Shown: in pieces, positions 7,844 to 16,705 of the stretch
Layout: the number at the start of each line of letters is the position of its first letter
How positions within the stretch are numbered: the stretch's first letter is position 1
DNA from: Methanobrevibacter wolinii SH
GTDB lineage: Archaea; Methanobacteriota; Methanobacteria; Methanobacteriales; Methanobacteriaceae
Reading direction: 5' to 3'
Length of the DNA stretch: 64,000 bases
NCBI RefSeq assembly: GCF_000621965.1
Contig: NZ_KK211375.1
Location: 240,729-304,728, forward strand
Translations under genes and position numbers: made by a program
Notes under the pieces: model-generated
What the model saw: the letters and a program-made list of their open reading frames with translations, nothing else
Database searches by the model: none
Told to the model about the DNA's origin: nothing

Positions 7844-9105
7844 TTATTTGCCATATATTTTATTTTTTTATTTTTTCTAAATTCATTATAATATTTTAAT
7901 ATAATTTCTTTACATTCATTGATATTGTCTGTATGATAACCAATATTTGTTTTATCTATTATATCTTTAAGACAACCTTCTTTATATCCAATAGATAATA
8001 CTGGTTTTTTAAGTCCAATGTATTCAAATATTTTTCCTGGAATAAAAATACTTTCTTTAGGATTGTTCCATGATAATAAAAGGAGAATATCACTTTCTTT
8101 TTCTTTTAATAAAACCTTATCATGAGGAATAAATCCATGTATTTTAACAATATTTTCTAAATTATATTTTTTACTAAATTCACAAATATTTGTCTTATCA
8201 CCATAAAAATTAATTTCTAAAAGGTTTTTATCTATTTTATTTTCATTACTTAAATCAGAAATTGCTTTAAAAAGAATACTTGGATCTCTTTTACCAAAAT
8301 ATAATCTTCCAGCATAAGTAATTTTAAGCTTCTCATGTTTATTATATTTAAAATTACTATCTAATTTTTCATAAAACTCTTTATCATACCCATTTTCAAT
8401 TGAATAGATCTCTTTATCAGGATGTATCCTAGATAAGATATCTTTTGTTTTATTACTTGTTACTGTTAAGGCATCTACATTTTTAAATGTTTTATTTTCA
8501 AGTCTTTTTTCAAAATAATTCCTAATTCTATTATGATGAATATATGGATTTTCACACCATAAATCACGTAAATCTGCTATCCAAGGAATATTATACTTAT
8601 CACTTATTGTTTTAGCAATAATATGAGTACTTACTGGAAATGATGATGAAATTATAGCATCAATATGCTTATTATTAATTATTTTTTCACATTCTTTTAC
8701 TGAAGGTTTTATCCAATATTTCATTCCATCAGGATATGCAAATATTTCTCCTGCAATATGAATTAATTTCTCTTTATTTTTTGAATTTCTAGTTTTTTCT
8801 ATATTTTCTGGTTTTTTATTTTTATTAATTTTTGAATTTCTAGTTTTTTCTATATTTTCTGGTTTTTTATTTTTATTAAAAATTTTAGTATAATGTTCAA
8901 GCATATCTACATAGTCAGTTTCTATAATTTCAATATTTCCAAATTCCGTTTTATTTTTACTTGTATCTATATTATCAATATGAGGTACAATTACTGTTGG
9001 TATCCAACCATATTTTGGTAAATATTTAACAAGGCTTCTAAGTCTTTTAGAAGCAATCTCATCTTCTTGATTAAAATAGAATGCAATAAATAGAACATTT
9101 TTCAT
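7771..9105 (-). CDS. GT4-family glycosyltransferase
   Basis: 444 residues with the two-domain GT-B layout. The N-terminal Rossmann domain starts MKNVLFIAFYFNQEDEIASKRLRSLVKYLPKYGW, typical of WcaI/WbuB-like GT4 enzymes, with ISSSFPVSTHIIAKTISDKYNIPWIADLRDLW in the donor/acceptor cleft. The C-terminal domain has KITYAGRLYFGKRDP, VKIHGFIPHDKV and the nucleotide-sugar motif ESIFIPGKIFEYIGLKKPVL, whose Glu in GKIFEY is the family's conserved donor-binding residue. Residues about 76-109 hold a perfect 17-residue repeat (KNKKPENIEKTRNSK twice), from an in-frame 51-bp duplication in a Lys-rich linker. The role is probably in cell-surface glycan synthesis. The acceptor is unknown. Confidence 0.87.
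   Translation of the reverse strand: MKNVLFIAFYFNQEDEIASKRLRSLVKYLPKYGWIPTVIVPHIDNIDTSKNKTEFGNIEIIETDYVDMLEHYTKIFNKNKKPENIEKTRNSKINKNKKPENIEKTRNSKNKEKLIHIAGEIFAYPDGMKYWIKPSVKECEKIINNKHIDAIISSSFPVSTHIIAKTISDKYNIPWIADLRDLWCENPYIHHNRIRNYFEKRLENKTFKNVDALTVTSNKTKDILSRIHPDKEIYSIENGYDKEFYEKLDSNFKYNKHEKLKITYAGRLYFGKRDPSILFKAISDLSNENKIDKNLLEINFYGDKTNICEFSKKYNLENIVKIHGFIPHDKVLLKEKESDILLLLSWNNPKESIFIPGKIFEYIGLKKPVLSIGYKEGCLKDIIDKTNIGYHTDNINECKEIILKYYNEFRKNKKIKYMANNKIENYTTEKMTKNFTNILNKISK
8778..8879. repeat. 51-bp perfect in-frame tandem duplication
   Basis: 8778-8828 and 8829-8879 are identical. The unit is 17 codons, so the glycosyltransferase frame is kept and the protein gains one extra KNKKPENIEKTRNSK-type segment. 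Confidence 0.95.
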
Positions 9106-9392
9106 TTTCTTTAATCCTATATTTTTTTAAAAAAACTTATTTATTTTAGATTTTTGTATAAATTAATTTCATATTTCATCTAAATTATTATATAAGTTTT
9201 AATAATTAAGGTAATATTAAATAATAGTAAGATTATAAAACTTAATATATTAATGAAATTATTATATTATATGATTGTCAATATATTTATAATATAAATT
9301 TATTTATTAAATTTAAAATTTATATAAGAAAATATTATTATTTTTAATAATTTATTTTTCTTTATTATTATAATAAAAAAAGGGTGTTATAT

Positions 9393-10496
9393 TTGTCTAA
9401 AATTAAAATAGCTATAGTTGGAATTGGTAATTGTGCTAGTTCTCTTATTCAAGGAATTCATTATTATGAAAACAAAACTGAGGAAGATTCAATAGGATTA
9501 ATGCATTGGGAAATTGATGGTTATAAACCTTCTGATATTGAAGTTGTTGCAGCTTTTGATGTAGATGCAAGAAAAGTTGGTAAGACCGTAGATGAAGCAA
9601 TTTTTGCAAAACCTAATTGTACTAAAATTTTCCAAAAAGATATTCCAAAATCTAATGTAAAAGTTTCTATGGGTAAAGTTTTAGATGGTGTTGCACCACA
9701 TATGTCTGAATTTGAGGATGATTTATCATTTGTTCTTTCAGATGAAGAAGAACCATCTCTTGAAGATGTTGTTAAAATCTTAAAAGATAGTGGAGCAGAA
9801 ATGTTATTAAATTATCTTCCTGTTGGATCTCAAAAAGCTACTGAATTCTATGCTGAAGCATGTTTAGAAGCAGGTATTGGATTTATTAATTGTATGCCTG
9901 TATTTATTGTAAGTAATTCAGAATGGGAATCAAGATTTAGGGAAAAAGGTATTCCTGCAATTGGTGATGATATTAAAGCACAAATTGGAGCAACAATAAC
10001 TCATAGGACTTTAACTAATTTATTTAAAAATCGTGGTGTAAAATTAGATAGAACTTATCAAATTAACACTGGAGGAAACACTGATTTTATGAATATGTTA
10101 AACAGAGATAGACTTTCTTCTAAAAGAGTATCTAAAACAGAAGCAGTTCAATCTGTTGCAGGAGAAAGACTCGATCCTCATGATATTCATATAGGTCCTA
10201 GTGATTATGTCCCATGGCAAAAAGATAATAAAATATGTTTCTTAAGGATGGAAGGAAGAGAATTTGGTGATGTTCCAATGAATATTGAACTTAGATTAAG
10301 TGTTGAAGATTCTCCAAACTCTGCAGGTTGTGTTATTGATGCAGTACGTGTATTAAAATTAGCACTTAAAAGAGGTATTGGTGGACAATTAACTTCAATA
10401 TCTTCTTATCTTATGAAACATCCACCTGTACAATATGATGATGATACTGCATTTGAAAATTCAAATCTTTTCATTGAAGGAAAATTAGATAGATAA
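9393..10496 (+). CDS. myo-inositol-1-phosphate synthase
   Basis: 367 residues from a TTG at 9393. The GTG at 9384 lies inside the ribosome-binding site AGGGTG and is not favoured as the start. The NAD-binding loop is IAIVGIGNCASSLIQG at residues 6-21. NTGGNTDFMNML and the Lys-containing SKRVSKTEAVQS segment match the catalytic core, and VEDSPNSAGCVIDAVRVLKLA is the conserved dimer/active-site end. It converts glucose-6-phosphate to L-myo-inositol-1-phosphate via an NAD-dependent aldol cyclisation. In methanogens this feeds archaetidylinositol lipids. The length matches the archaeal/actinobacterial form. It is a single gene with long A/T-rich flanks. Confidence 0.93.
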   Translation: MSKIKIAIVGIGNCASSLIQGIHYYENKTEEDSIGLMHWEIDGYKPSDIEVVAAFDVDARKVGKTVDEAIFAKPNCTKIFQKDIPKSNVKVSMGKVLDGVAPHMSEFEDDLSFVLSDEEEPSLEDVVKILKDSGAEMLLNYLPVGSQKATEFYAEACLEAGIGFINCMPVFIVSNSEWESRFREKGIPAIGDDIKAQIGATITHRTLTNLFKNRGVKLDRTYQINTGGNTDFMNMLNRDRLSSKRVSKTEAVQSVAGERLDPHDIHIGPSDYVPWQKDNKICFLRMEGREFGDVPMNIELRLSVEDSPNSAGCVIDAVRVLKLALKRGIGGQLTSISSYLMKHPPVQYDDDTAFENSNLFIEGKLDR

Positions 10497-11119
10497 TTTA
10501 TATATTCTTTCTTTTCTATTTTTATTATCTTTATATTTTTTAATTTTCATGCATTTTTTAAAATGAGTTTTTATTTATTTTTTAAATATTTAACTTCTTG
10601 AAAACTATTTTTATAAAAATTTAAATGATATTTAACAGTTTAAAATTAATTTTAAAAATTATGAGAATTTCAGTAAAACTCTATTTAAAGTTTCAATATA
10701 ATATATATTTAATTTATATAAACTCTATTTAAAATAGTTAATTTTTAAAACTATAATTAATTTAATCTTTATATCTATTTTAATTTTTTATTTTTCATTT
10801 ATATTATGAATACTTATAAATTTTTAATAAATATTTGATTTTATAATAGTTAGTTTTATAAAATTTTATTTTTTTTATTTTAAATTAATTATTACTGAAT
10901 ATAATTAGTATAAACGCAGTTTATTTTTTTAATTTTTATGATTTTTTTATTAAATTCTTAAAAATAGATAAGTATTAATTATATAAAAACCTATATATAA
11001 TTATTTAATGTAAATTTTTTTATTTCGAATATTTTCAAGGAATATTAATTTTATTTATAATATTCTTTTATTTATTAATATAATTACATTATAAGTTTTA
11101 ATAGGATAGGTGTATTTTT
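10497..11119. other. 623-bp intergenic region upstream of pycB
   Basis: No ORF with a ribosome-binding site. It contains a decayed dispersed element at 10596-10677. A TATA-like box, CCTATATATAATT, lies at about 10989-11002. The GGTG ribosome-binding site for pycB is at the very end. Otherwise it is plain A/T-rich sequence. Confidence 0.65.
10596..10677 (+). repeat. decayed dispersed element
   Basis: CTTGAAAACTATTTTTATAA, then GATATTTAACAGTTTAAAAT, then GAGAATTTCAGTAAA. This is the same order as the MITE-like family, but the ends are eroded. Confidence 0.45.
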
Positions 11120-12829
11120 ATGAAAACTACAAAAATTACTGAAACAGCTCTTAGAGATGCTCACCAATCCCTTTTAGCTACACGTATTAGAACAAGGGAC
11201 ATGATTCCTATTGTAGAAGAACTAGATAAAATTGGGTACTTTTCTTTAGAAGCATGGGGAGGAGCAACATTTGATACTTGTATTCGTTATTTAAACGAAG
11301 ATCCTTGGGAAAGACTTAGACAAATTAAAGAGAAAGCTACAAGGACACCTATTCAAATGCTTTTAAGAGGTCAAAACCTTTTAGGTTATAAAAATTATCC
11401 TGATGATATAGTTACTGCATTTGTTGAAAAATCTTATGAAAATGGTGTAGATATATTTAGGATTTTTGATGCATTAAATGATGTACGTAATATGGAACAA
11501 TCTATTAAAGTAGCTAAAGCACAAGGTGCTCATGTACAAGGTACTATTAGTTATACTATAAGTCCAGTACATACAATCGATTCCTATGTTGAATTTGCAA
11601 AAGAAATTGAAGCATTAGATTGTGATTCTATCTGTATTAAAGATATGGCTGGTTTAATTACTCCACAAGATGCATATGAGCTTATTACAAAACTTAAAGA
11701 AGAAACTGATTTACTTGTAGATTTACATTGTCATTGTACTAGTGGTATGGCACCAATTACATATTATGCTGCATGTGAAGCAGGTGTTGATATTCTTGAT
11801 ACTGCAATTTCACCACTTGCTTGGGGAACTGCTCAACCACCAACTGAAAGTATTGTAGCTGCTCTTGCAGGTACTCCATATGATACTGGTTTAAGTTTAA
11901 AATCATTAAAACCTATTAAAGAATATTTCATGGATATTAAAGAGAAATATGCATCAATTCTTGATCCTATTGCAGAACAAGTTGATACTGATGTATTATT
12001 ATATCAAATTCCTGGTGGAATGTTATCTAATCTTGTATCTCAATTAAAAGAGCAAAATGCACTTGATAGGTATCAAGATGTATTAGAAGAAATGCCAAGA
12101 ACAAGGAAAGATATGGGATACCCTCCACTTGTTACACCTACAAGTCAAATTATTGGTATTCAATCTGTAATGAATGTTTTAGGTAGTAAAAGGTACAAAA
12201 CTGTAACTAATGAAATCAAAGAATATATGAGGGGAATGTATGGACGTCCTCCTGCTCCAATTAATCAAAAACTTTATCATAAAATATTAGGTGATGAAAA
12301 ACCTATTGATTGTAGACCAGCAGATTTACTTGAACCTGAATATGAACATTATAAAGAATTAGGTGAAAAAGAAGGTTTAATTAAAAAAGAAGAAGATATT
12401 TTAACTCTTGCTTTATATCCACAAGTAGGTGCTAAATTTTTAAGTGGTGAAGCTGAAGAGGAAGAACTTAAACCTAAATCAATCATGTCTGATAATGAAT
12501 TAGCTATTCCAACTGAATATAATGTTGAAGTTGATGGTGATAGTTTTGATGTTAAAATCATGCCAACAGGATATCTTCAAGTTGAAGAATCTGAAAAAGG
12601 ACCATTTACTCCTGTTGAAGGTGGAATAACTTCACCAATGCAAGGTATGGTTTTAAAAATTAAAGTTGAAGTTGGAGATAAAGTTACTAAAGGTTCTACT
12701 GTAGCTGTTCTTGAAGCTATGAAAATGGAAAATGATATTCAAGCAGATAAAGATGGTGTTGTAAAAGAAATTTTCGTAGAAAAAGGAGATGCAGTTTCAG
12801 CTGGAGATACTATAATGGTTATTGATTAA
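11120..12829 (+). CDS. pycB: pyruvate carboxylase subunit B (carboxyltransferase + biotin carrier)
   Basis: 569 residues. The N-terminal carboxyltransferase domain starts with KITETALRDAHQSLLATR (the HMGL-like LRDxHQS motif binding the metal and pyruvate), followed by WGGATFD, FRIFDALND, CIKDMAG with the lysine of the reaction centre, and LHCHCTSGMA with the metal-binding HxH. The C-terminal biotinyl domain has EAMKMEND with the biotin lysine at residue 535. The split two-subunit (PycA/PycB) organisation is the methanogen type; the biotin carboxylase subunit is not in the window. It makes oxaloacetate from pyruvate, entering the incomplete reductive TCA pathway with the fumarase, SucC and Kor genes here. 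AGGTG lies before the ATG. Confidence 0.96.
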   Translation: MKTTKITETALRDAHQSLLATRIRTRDMIPIVEELDKIGYFSLEAWGGATFDTCIRYLNEDPWERLRQIKEKATRTPIQMLLRGQNLLGYKNYPDDIVTAFVEKSYENGVDIFRIFDALNDVRNMEQSIKVAKAQGAHVQGTISYTISPVHTIDSYVEFAKEIEALDCDSICIKDMAGLITPQDAYELITKLKEETDLLVDLHCHCTSGMAPITYYAACEAGVDILDTAISPLAWGTAQPPTESIVAALAGTPYDTGLSLKSLKPIKEYFMDIKEKYASILDPIAEQVDTDVLLYQIPGGMLSNLVSQLKEQNALDRYQDVLEEMPRTRKDMGYPPLVTPTSQIIGIQSVMNVLGSKRYKTVTNEIKEYMRGMYGRPPAPINQKLYHKILGDEKPIDCRPADLLEPEYEHYKELGEKEGLIKKEEDILTLALYPQVGAKFLSGEAEEEELKPKSIMSDNELAIPTEYNVEVDGDSFDVKIMPTGYLQVEESEKGPFTPVEGGITSPMQGMVLKIKVEVGDKVTKGSTVAVLEAMKMENDIQADKDGVVKEIFVEKGDAVSAGDTIMVID

Positions 12830-13091
12830 ATAGCTATTATTTTATCTTTTTTATTATTTTTTAGTTAATTTTTTTCTAGGCTATTTAATTTTTCTAATTT
12901 TAATTGTTTTTTATATATCTTTATTTTTAGGGCATTTTATATAAATTTAGAATTTAATTATTATATATTTTTAAATTAAAATTATATTTGCTCTATAATC
13001 TTTTAATTAAATATTTATAAGAATTTATCTTTTATTTTTTTATTATCTTTTAATTAATAGAATTTAAATATTTATTTTTTAGGTGTAATTT

Positions 13092-13889
13092 ATGCATTTA
13101 ATTATTGATGAAGAAACTTGTTCTGCATGTGGAAAATGTATTACTGTATGTATTCGTGATGCTCTAAAGATGGAAGGAGATCATGTTATTGAAGTTGAAT
13201 CAAATTGTTTTGATTGTGGTCAATGTATGGCTGTTTGTAAAACTGGTTCAATACGATTAAAAATTTATCAAGACCAAGAAGATAGAATACAAGAATATAA
13301 TCCAAGAAATCTTCCTATAACTTATGATGATTATATTCAATTTCTTAAACAAAGAAGATCTTGTAGATGGTTTTTAAAAAGAAAAGAAATTAGTTCTGAA
13401 GAATATAACAAAATATTTGAAGCAGCATATTATTCTCCTACAGCTCAAAATATGCAAGATGTAGAATTCGTTGTAATTAAAGAAAATTTAAATGAATTTT
13501 TAAATCATATTTATAGTATTATTAAAGTTGAAGAAGATAAATATTTTAGAATTGCAGAATTTGGGGACTATCTTAAACATCCTGAAAATTATAAGAACAA
13601 TCCTTTTTTATGGGAAGGTAAAGAATTAATTTTGACATTTGCAAAAGATCCAATGGATGCTATTATTGCAAGTACTCGTGTTGAACTTGCAGGATATACA
13701 TTAGGTTTAGGTGGATTTTATTCATTATTTATTTCAAAAGCAGATAGAATAAATCATGATAAACTTATGGAATTTTTCCCAGAAATTGATTCTGATAAAC
13801 ATATGTATTCTGCATATATTATAGGACATCCTAGAATTAGTTTTAAAAGAACTATACCTCATAAAAAAATTAAAGTAAGTTTTAAATAA
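13092..13889 (+). CDS. ferredoxin-nitroreductase fusion flavoprotein
   Basis: 265 residues. The first 50 residues are a two-cluster ferredoxin domain, with C10-x2-C13-x2-C16-x3-C20 and C39-x2-C42-x2-C45-x3-C49 each binding a [4Fe-4S] cluster. A nitroreductase-like FMN domain follows: QRRSCRWFLKRKEI (the RRSxRxF phosphate-binding start), YYSPTAQNMQDVEFVVI, and ELAGYTLGLGGFYSLF in the C-terminal half. These two-part proteins accept electrons from ferredoxin onto FMN; the physiological acceptor is unknown. AGGTG precedes the ATG. No operon partner is apparent. Confidence 0.9.
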   Translation: MHLIIDEETCSACGKCITVCIRDALKMEGDHVIEVESNCFDCGQCMAVCKTGSIRLKIYQDQEDRIQEYNPRNLPITYDDYIQFLKQRRSCRWFLKRKEISSEEYNKIFEAAYYSPTAQNMQDVEFVVIKENLNEFLNHIYSIIKVEEDKYFRIAEFGDYLKHPENYKNNPFLWEGKELILTFAKDPMDAIIASTRVELAGYTLGLGGFYSLFISKADRINHDKLMEFFPEIDSDKHMYSAYIIGHPRISFKRTIPHKKIKVSFK

Positions 13890-14256
13890 TTTTTTTTAAT
13901 CTTTGTATTATTTATTTTAAGATTTTGTAAAAATCTTTGTATTATTTAGTTTTAAGATCTTGTAAAATTTTTAATTTCTAGTCTTAAACACTTTAAACGG
14001 GCTTTGTTGAAATTCTCAAAAATCTTTTGAATAAATTTTCTTAAAATTGATTTTCAAGCATTAATTATTTTTAAATTTTTATAAAAAATAGAAATTCAAC
14101 AAACCCTAAATTTTAATAAAAAATAGATTTTAAAGAGATTTTACTCTTTTTTTAATTTAAATTAAATAAATTAAAAAATAATTAAATTTTTAAATAAATT
14201 ATATTTTTATAATTATAAATCTTGTTTTATTTTAATTAATTTTTTAATTAAATTGT
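13890..14256. other. 367-bp spacer between convergent genes, with MITE copy B
   Basis: It contains a 34-bp tandem duplication (units at about 13897 and 13931, CTTTGTATTATTTA ... TTTTAAGA) just after the upstream stop codon, and the MITE-like copy at 13999-14106. No supported ORF. Confidence 0.7.
13999..14106 (-). mobile_element. MITE-like element, copy B (108 bp, intact ends)
   Basis: It begins GGGCTTTGTTGAAATTCTC and ends GAAATTCAACAAACCC, so the two termini are inverted repeats of each other (GGG-C-TTTGTTGAA-ATT against GGG-TTTGTTGAA-TTTC). Read on the minus strand it aligns to copy D at 27890-27997 at over 90% by eye. It is non-coding. No clear target-site duplication is visible beside this copy. 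Confidence 0.8.
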
Positions 14257-14937
14257 TTATTGTTCATATTCTGTTAAATCTTTTATTCCTGCTTTTTTAA
14301 ATCCTCTTTTACGTCTCATACAAGATTCACAGATTCCACAATGTTTATCATTACCTGTATAACATGAATAACTAAGTTCCATTGGACAATTATTTTTAGC
14401 ACCTAATTTTACAATATCATCTTTATTAAGGTTAATTGCAGGTGCTACAACTTCTATATCATCTGGAGAACCAATATTAAGTAGATTATTAAAGCTTTCT
14501 AAGAATTCTTTAGAATTATCTGGGAATGTATTTGCCTCTTCATAATCCCAACCTACAATTATTTTACTTGCACCAATACTTTCTGCAAAGGAAGTTGCTA
14601 TTGCTGTAAATACTATATTTCTTCCAGGAACCCAAACTGCATCTGCAGTTTCCTGTGATTTTTTAATATTATCTAAATCTTCATTACTTGGTGTAGGTAT
14701 TTTATTTGATGAATTAAGTGCAGAATTGCTGATTTCACCTAACCATTTAAGATTAATTACCATATGTGGAATTTCATAATATTTACAAATATTTTTTGCA
14801 GCATTAATTTCTTGTTTTATTGCTTTTTGACCATAATCAAAGGTTATTGCATAAATATCATAATCATTTATATAAGAACTCATTGCTACTGTTGAATCAA
14901 GTCCTCCAGATAGGACTGCTATTGCTTTTTCTTTCAT
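14257..14937 (-). CDS. queC: 7-cyano-7-deazaguanine synthase
   Basis: 226 residues with the PP-loop ATPase motif AVLSGGLDSTVA (residues 7-18), FDYGQKA, and WVPGRNIVF. The C-terminal zinc site comprises CYTGNDKHCGICESC, with four cysteines in the usual C-x8-C-x2-C-x2-C spacing. QueC converts carboxy-deazaguanine to preQ0 using ATP and ammonia. In archaea preQ0 becomes archaeosine in the tRNA D-loop. It lies 53 bp after larC on the same strand and is probably co-transcribed, although the pathways are unrelated. Confidence 0.96.
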   Translation of the reverse strand: MKEKAIAVLSGGLDSTVAMSSYINDYDIYAITFDYGQKAIKQEINAAKNICKYYEIPHMVINLKWLGEISNSALNSSNKIPTPSNEDLDNIKKSQETADAVWVPGRNIVFTAIATSFAESIGASKIIVGWDYEEANTFPDNSKEFLESFNNLLNIGSPDDIEVVAPAINLNKDDIVKLGAKNNCPMELSYSCYTGNDKHCGICESCMRRKRGFKKAGIKDLTEYEQ

Positions 14938-14990
14938 ATAATCATCTGTTTTTTATTTTAATTTATTAAATTAAATAGGTATTTTTATAT

Positions 14991-16217
14991 TTATAATTTA
15001 TTCTTATTTTTTAAATATTTTCTAATTTCAATATTACTTAATTCTCTAATTTCACCTAAAGTCAATCCAGTTTCTATTGCTATTCTTTTTGTATCTTCAA
15101 ATTCTGCTCTTTTTGATATTATTTCACCATCATAATAACCAATTTTAAAGGTTATTTCATATTTTTTTCCATCTATTTCAATAGATAATTTAATAAATTC
15201 ACGTGATGCTATTCCTCTATGTAATTTAGGTGAAATTCTAATTCCTAAAGTTCCTGTTTCTTTAAACATTATTTTAAGTAAATTTTCTATATTTTCTTCA
15301 TGACTAATTACTTGAATAAGTTGTCCTGGTCTATTTTTCTTCATAAATATTGGAATCATTATAACATCTCTTGCACCAGCATCTAATAATTTATCATAAA
15401 GATATCCTAGTTCTTCACCACTTAAATGATCTACATTAGTTTCAAGAACTTTGATTTCTCCTTTTTCTTTAGAATTTTTCCCTTTTAATATTCTTAAAAC
15501 ATTTGGATGTTTAAAGTCTTTAGAACCAGCACCATATCCTACTTTTTCAATTTTAATATTTGGCATGTATTCAAGATATTCATCACATAATACTTTATAT
15601 AATGCACAACCTGTAGGAGTTGCAAGTTCACTTGATACAGGACCTCCTTGAAAATTAAGACCTTTTAAAATTTCAACTGTTGCTGGAGCAGGTATACTTA
15701 CTATACCATGTGCAGTTTCTACTCTTCCACCACCAACTGAAATTGGTAATCCAATTACATTTTCTTTATTAAGTTCAAGTTGATAAAATCCATATATTGT
15801 ACCTATAACATCTGCAACTGCATCTGCAGCACCTACTTCATGGAAATGTATTTCATCAAGAGATTTTCCATGAACAGTACTTTCTGCTTTAGCAATAATC
15901 TTAAATACTTCTTTTGACTTTTCAAGAACTTCTTTATCTAAAAATCCATTTAATTTATTAATATTAGAAATTAAATCTTTATAGGATATTCCATGGTTAT
16001 TATGGTGGTTTTTGTTTAAAATTTCTATATTACAAAAACTTGATTCTATTCCTGCTTTATTAACTTTAGTAATTTCTGTGTTTACTCCACCAAAGTTTTC
16101 AGCTACTTTTTCGGTAATTCGTTTTATATCTTCCTTATTAGCACCTAAGTCTACAAGTGCTCCAATAAACATATTTCCAGATATTCCTGAACTTTGTGGA
16201 TCTATTATTATAGTCAT
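14991..16217 (-). CDS. larC: nickel-pincer cofactor nickel insertase (LarC family)
   Basis: 408 residues, one uninterrupted frame. The N-terminus TIIIDPQSSGISGNMFIGALVDLGA is the LarC/UPF0272 signature. A short His-rich segment KNHHNNHG (about residues 70-77) and EIHFHEVGAADAVADVIG supply likely nickel ligands, and PTPTGCAL-like ATPTGCALYK and GYGAGSKDFKHPNVLR follow. LarC puts nickel into pyridinium-3,5-bisthiocarboxylate mononucleotide. In Lactobacillus the protein is made by frameshift from larC1/larC2, whereas here both parts are fused. larA, larB and larE are not in the window. The start ATG has AAAGGA nearby, and the upstream region holds a triplicated TATA-bearing unit. Confidence 0.9.
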   Translation of the reverse strand: MTIIIDPQSSGISGNMFIGALVDLGANKEDIKRITEKVAENFGGVNTEITKVNKAGIESSFCNIEILNKNHHNNHGISYKDLISNINKLNGFLDKEVLEKSKEVFKIIAKAESTVHGKSLDEIHFHEVGAADAVADVIGTIYGFYQLELNKENVIGLPISVGGGRVETAHGIVSIPAPATVEILKGLNFQGGPVSSELATPTGCALYKVLCDEYLEYMPNIKIEKVGYGAGSKDFKHPNVLRILKGKNSKEKGEIKVLETNVDHLSGEELGYLYDKLLDAGARDVIMIPIFMKKNRPGQLIQVISHEENIENLLKIMFKETGTLGIRISPKLHRGIASREFIKLSIEIDGKKYEITFKIGYYDGEIISKRAEFEDTKRIAIETGLTLGEIRELSNIEIRKYLKNKNKL

Positions 16218-16705
16218 TTCCTTTCCCCATATTTATTTTTAAATTAATTATAATTTTTAATTTATTTTTATATAGTATATTAAGCTTTATTTTAATTATT
16301 AAATTAATAAATTCTGATTTTTTATATAGTATGTTGAGCTTTATTTTAGTTATAAGATTAATAAATTCTGATTTTTTATATATTATGTTAAGCTTTATTT
16401 TAATATAAAATTAATAATTTTTCTAAATAAGTTCTGATTTAATTATTATTAATTAAGTTTATATTTAGTTATAGTATTGTTTTTATATTTTATAGTAAAT
16501 CCTAAAGTAGTATTATTTTTTTAGTATTAGTTTTTATACTTTATAGTAAATCTTATTTTTAATTAATCATATAAAACTAATTATTAAAAATTATTCTTAT
16601 AAATTTTAAAATTATTTTTTATTTATATTAAATATTTTCAAGTTTAATAAGATTTAATAATTTATTTTAATTTTTCTTTAAAACAACTTATATTTAGGTA
16701 GTAAA
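16218..16705. other. 488-bp divergent intergenic region between larC and cbiS
   Basis: The larC side is filled by a 54-bp repeat in three copies. The cbiS side is plain A/T-rich DNA with TTTATACTTTATAGTAAATC occurring in two similar versions (about 16481-16501 and 16531-16552). The ribosome-binding site TAGGTAG of cbiS is at the end. No ORF is supported. Confidence 0.65.
16266..16437. repeat. 54-bp tandem repeat, three copies, each with a TATA-like box
   Basis: Units begin near 16266, 16320 and 16374. The anchor AGCTTTATTTTA (AGCTTTATTTTA with one variant) falls at 16283, 16337 and 16391, exactly 54 bp apart. Each unit ends with TTCTGATTT, and the third carries a small insertion. On the minus strand every unit has TACTATATAAAAA or ATAATATATAAAAA, a good archaeal TATA box reading toward larC. 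The copy nearest larC lies about 55 bp from its start codon. Confidence 0.85.

Noticed and set aside
13890-13970. 34-bp repeat as a separate mobile element
   Set aside because: A short local tandem duplication (two units) with no inverted ends and no other copies noticed.
16428-16705. Cobalamin riboswitch upstream of cbiS
   Set aside because: No B12-box-like G/C-rich core. The leader is plain A/T-rich DNA.
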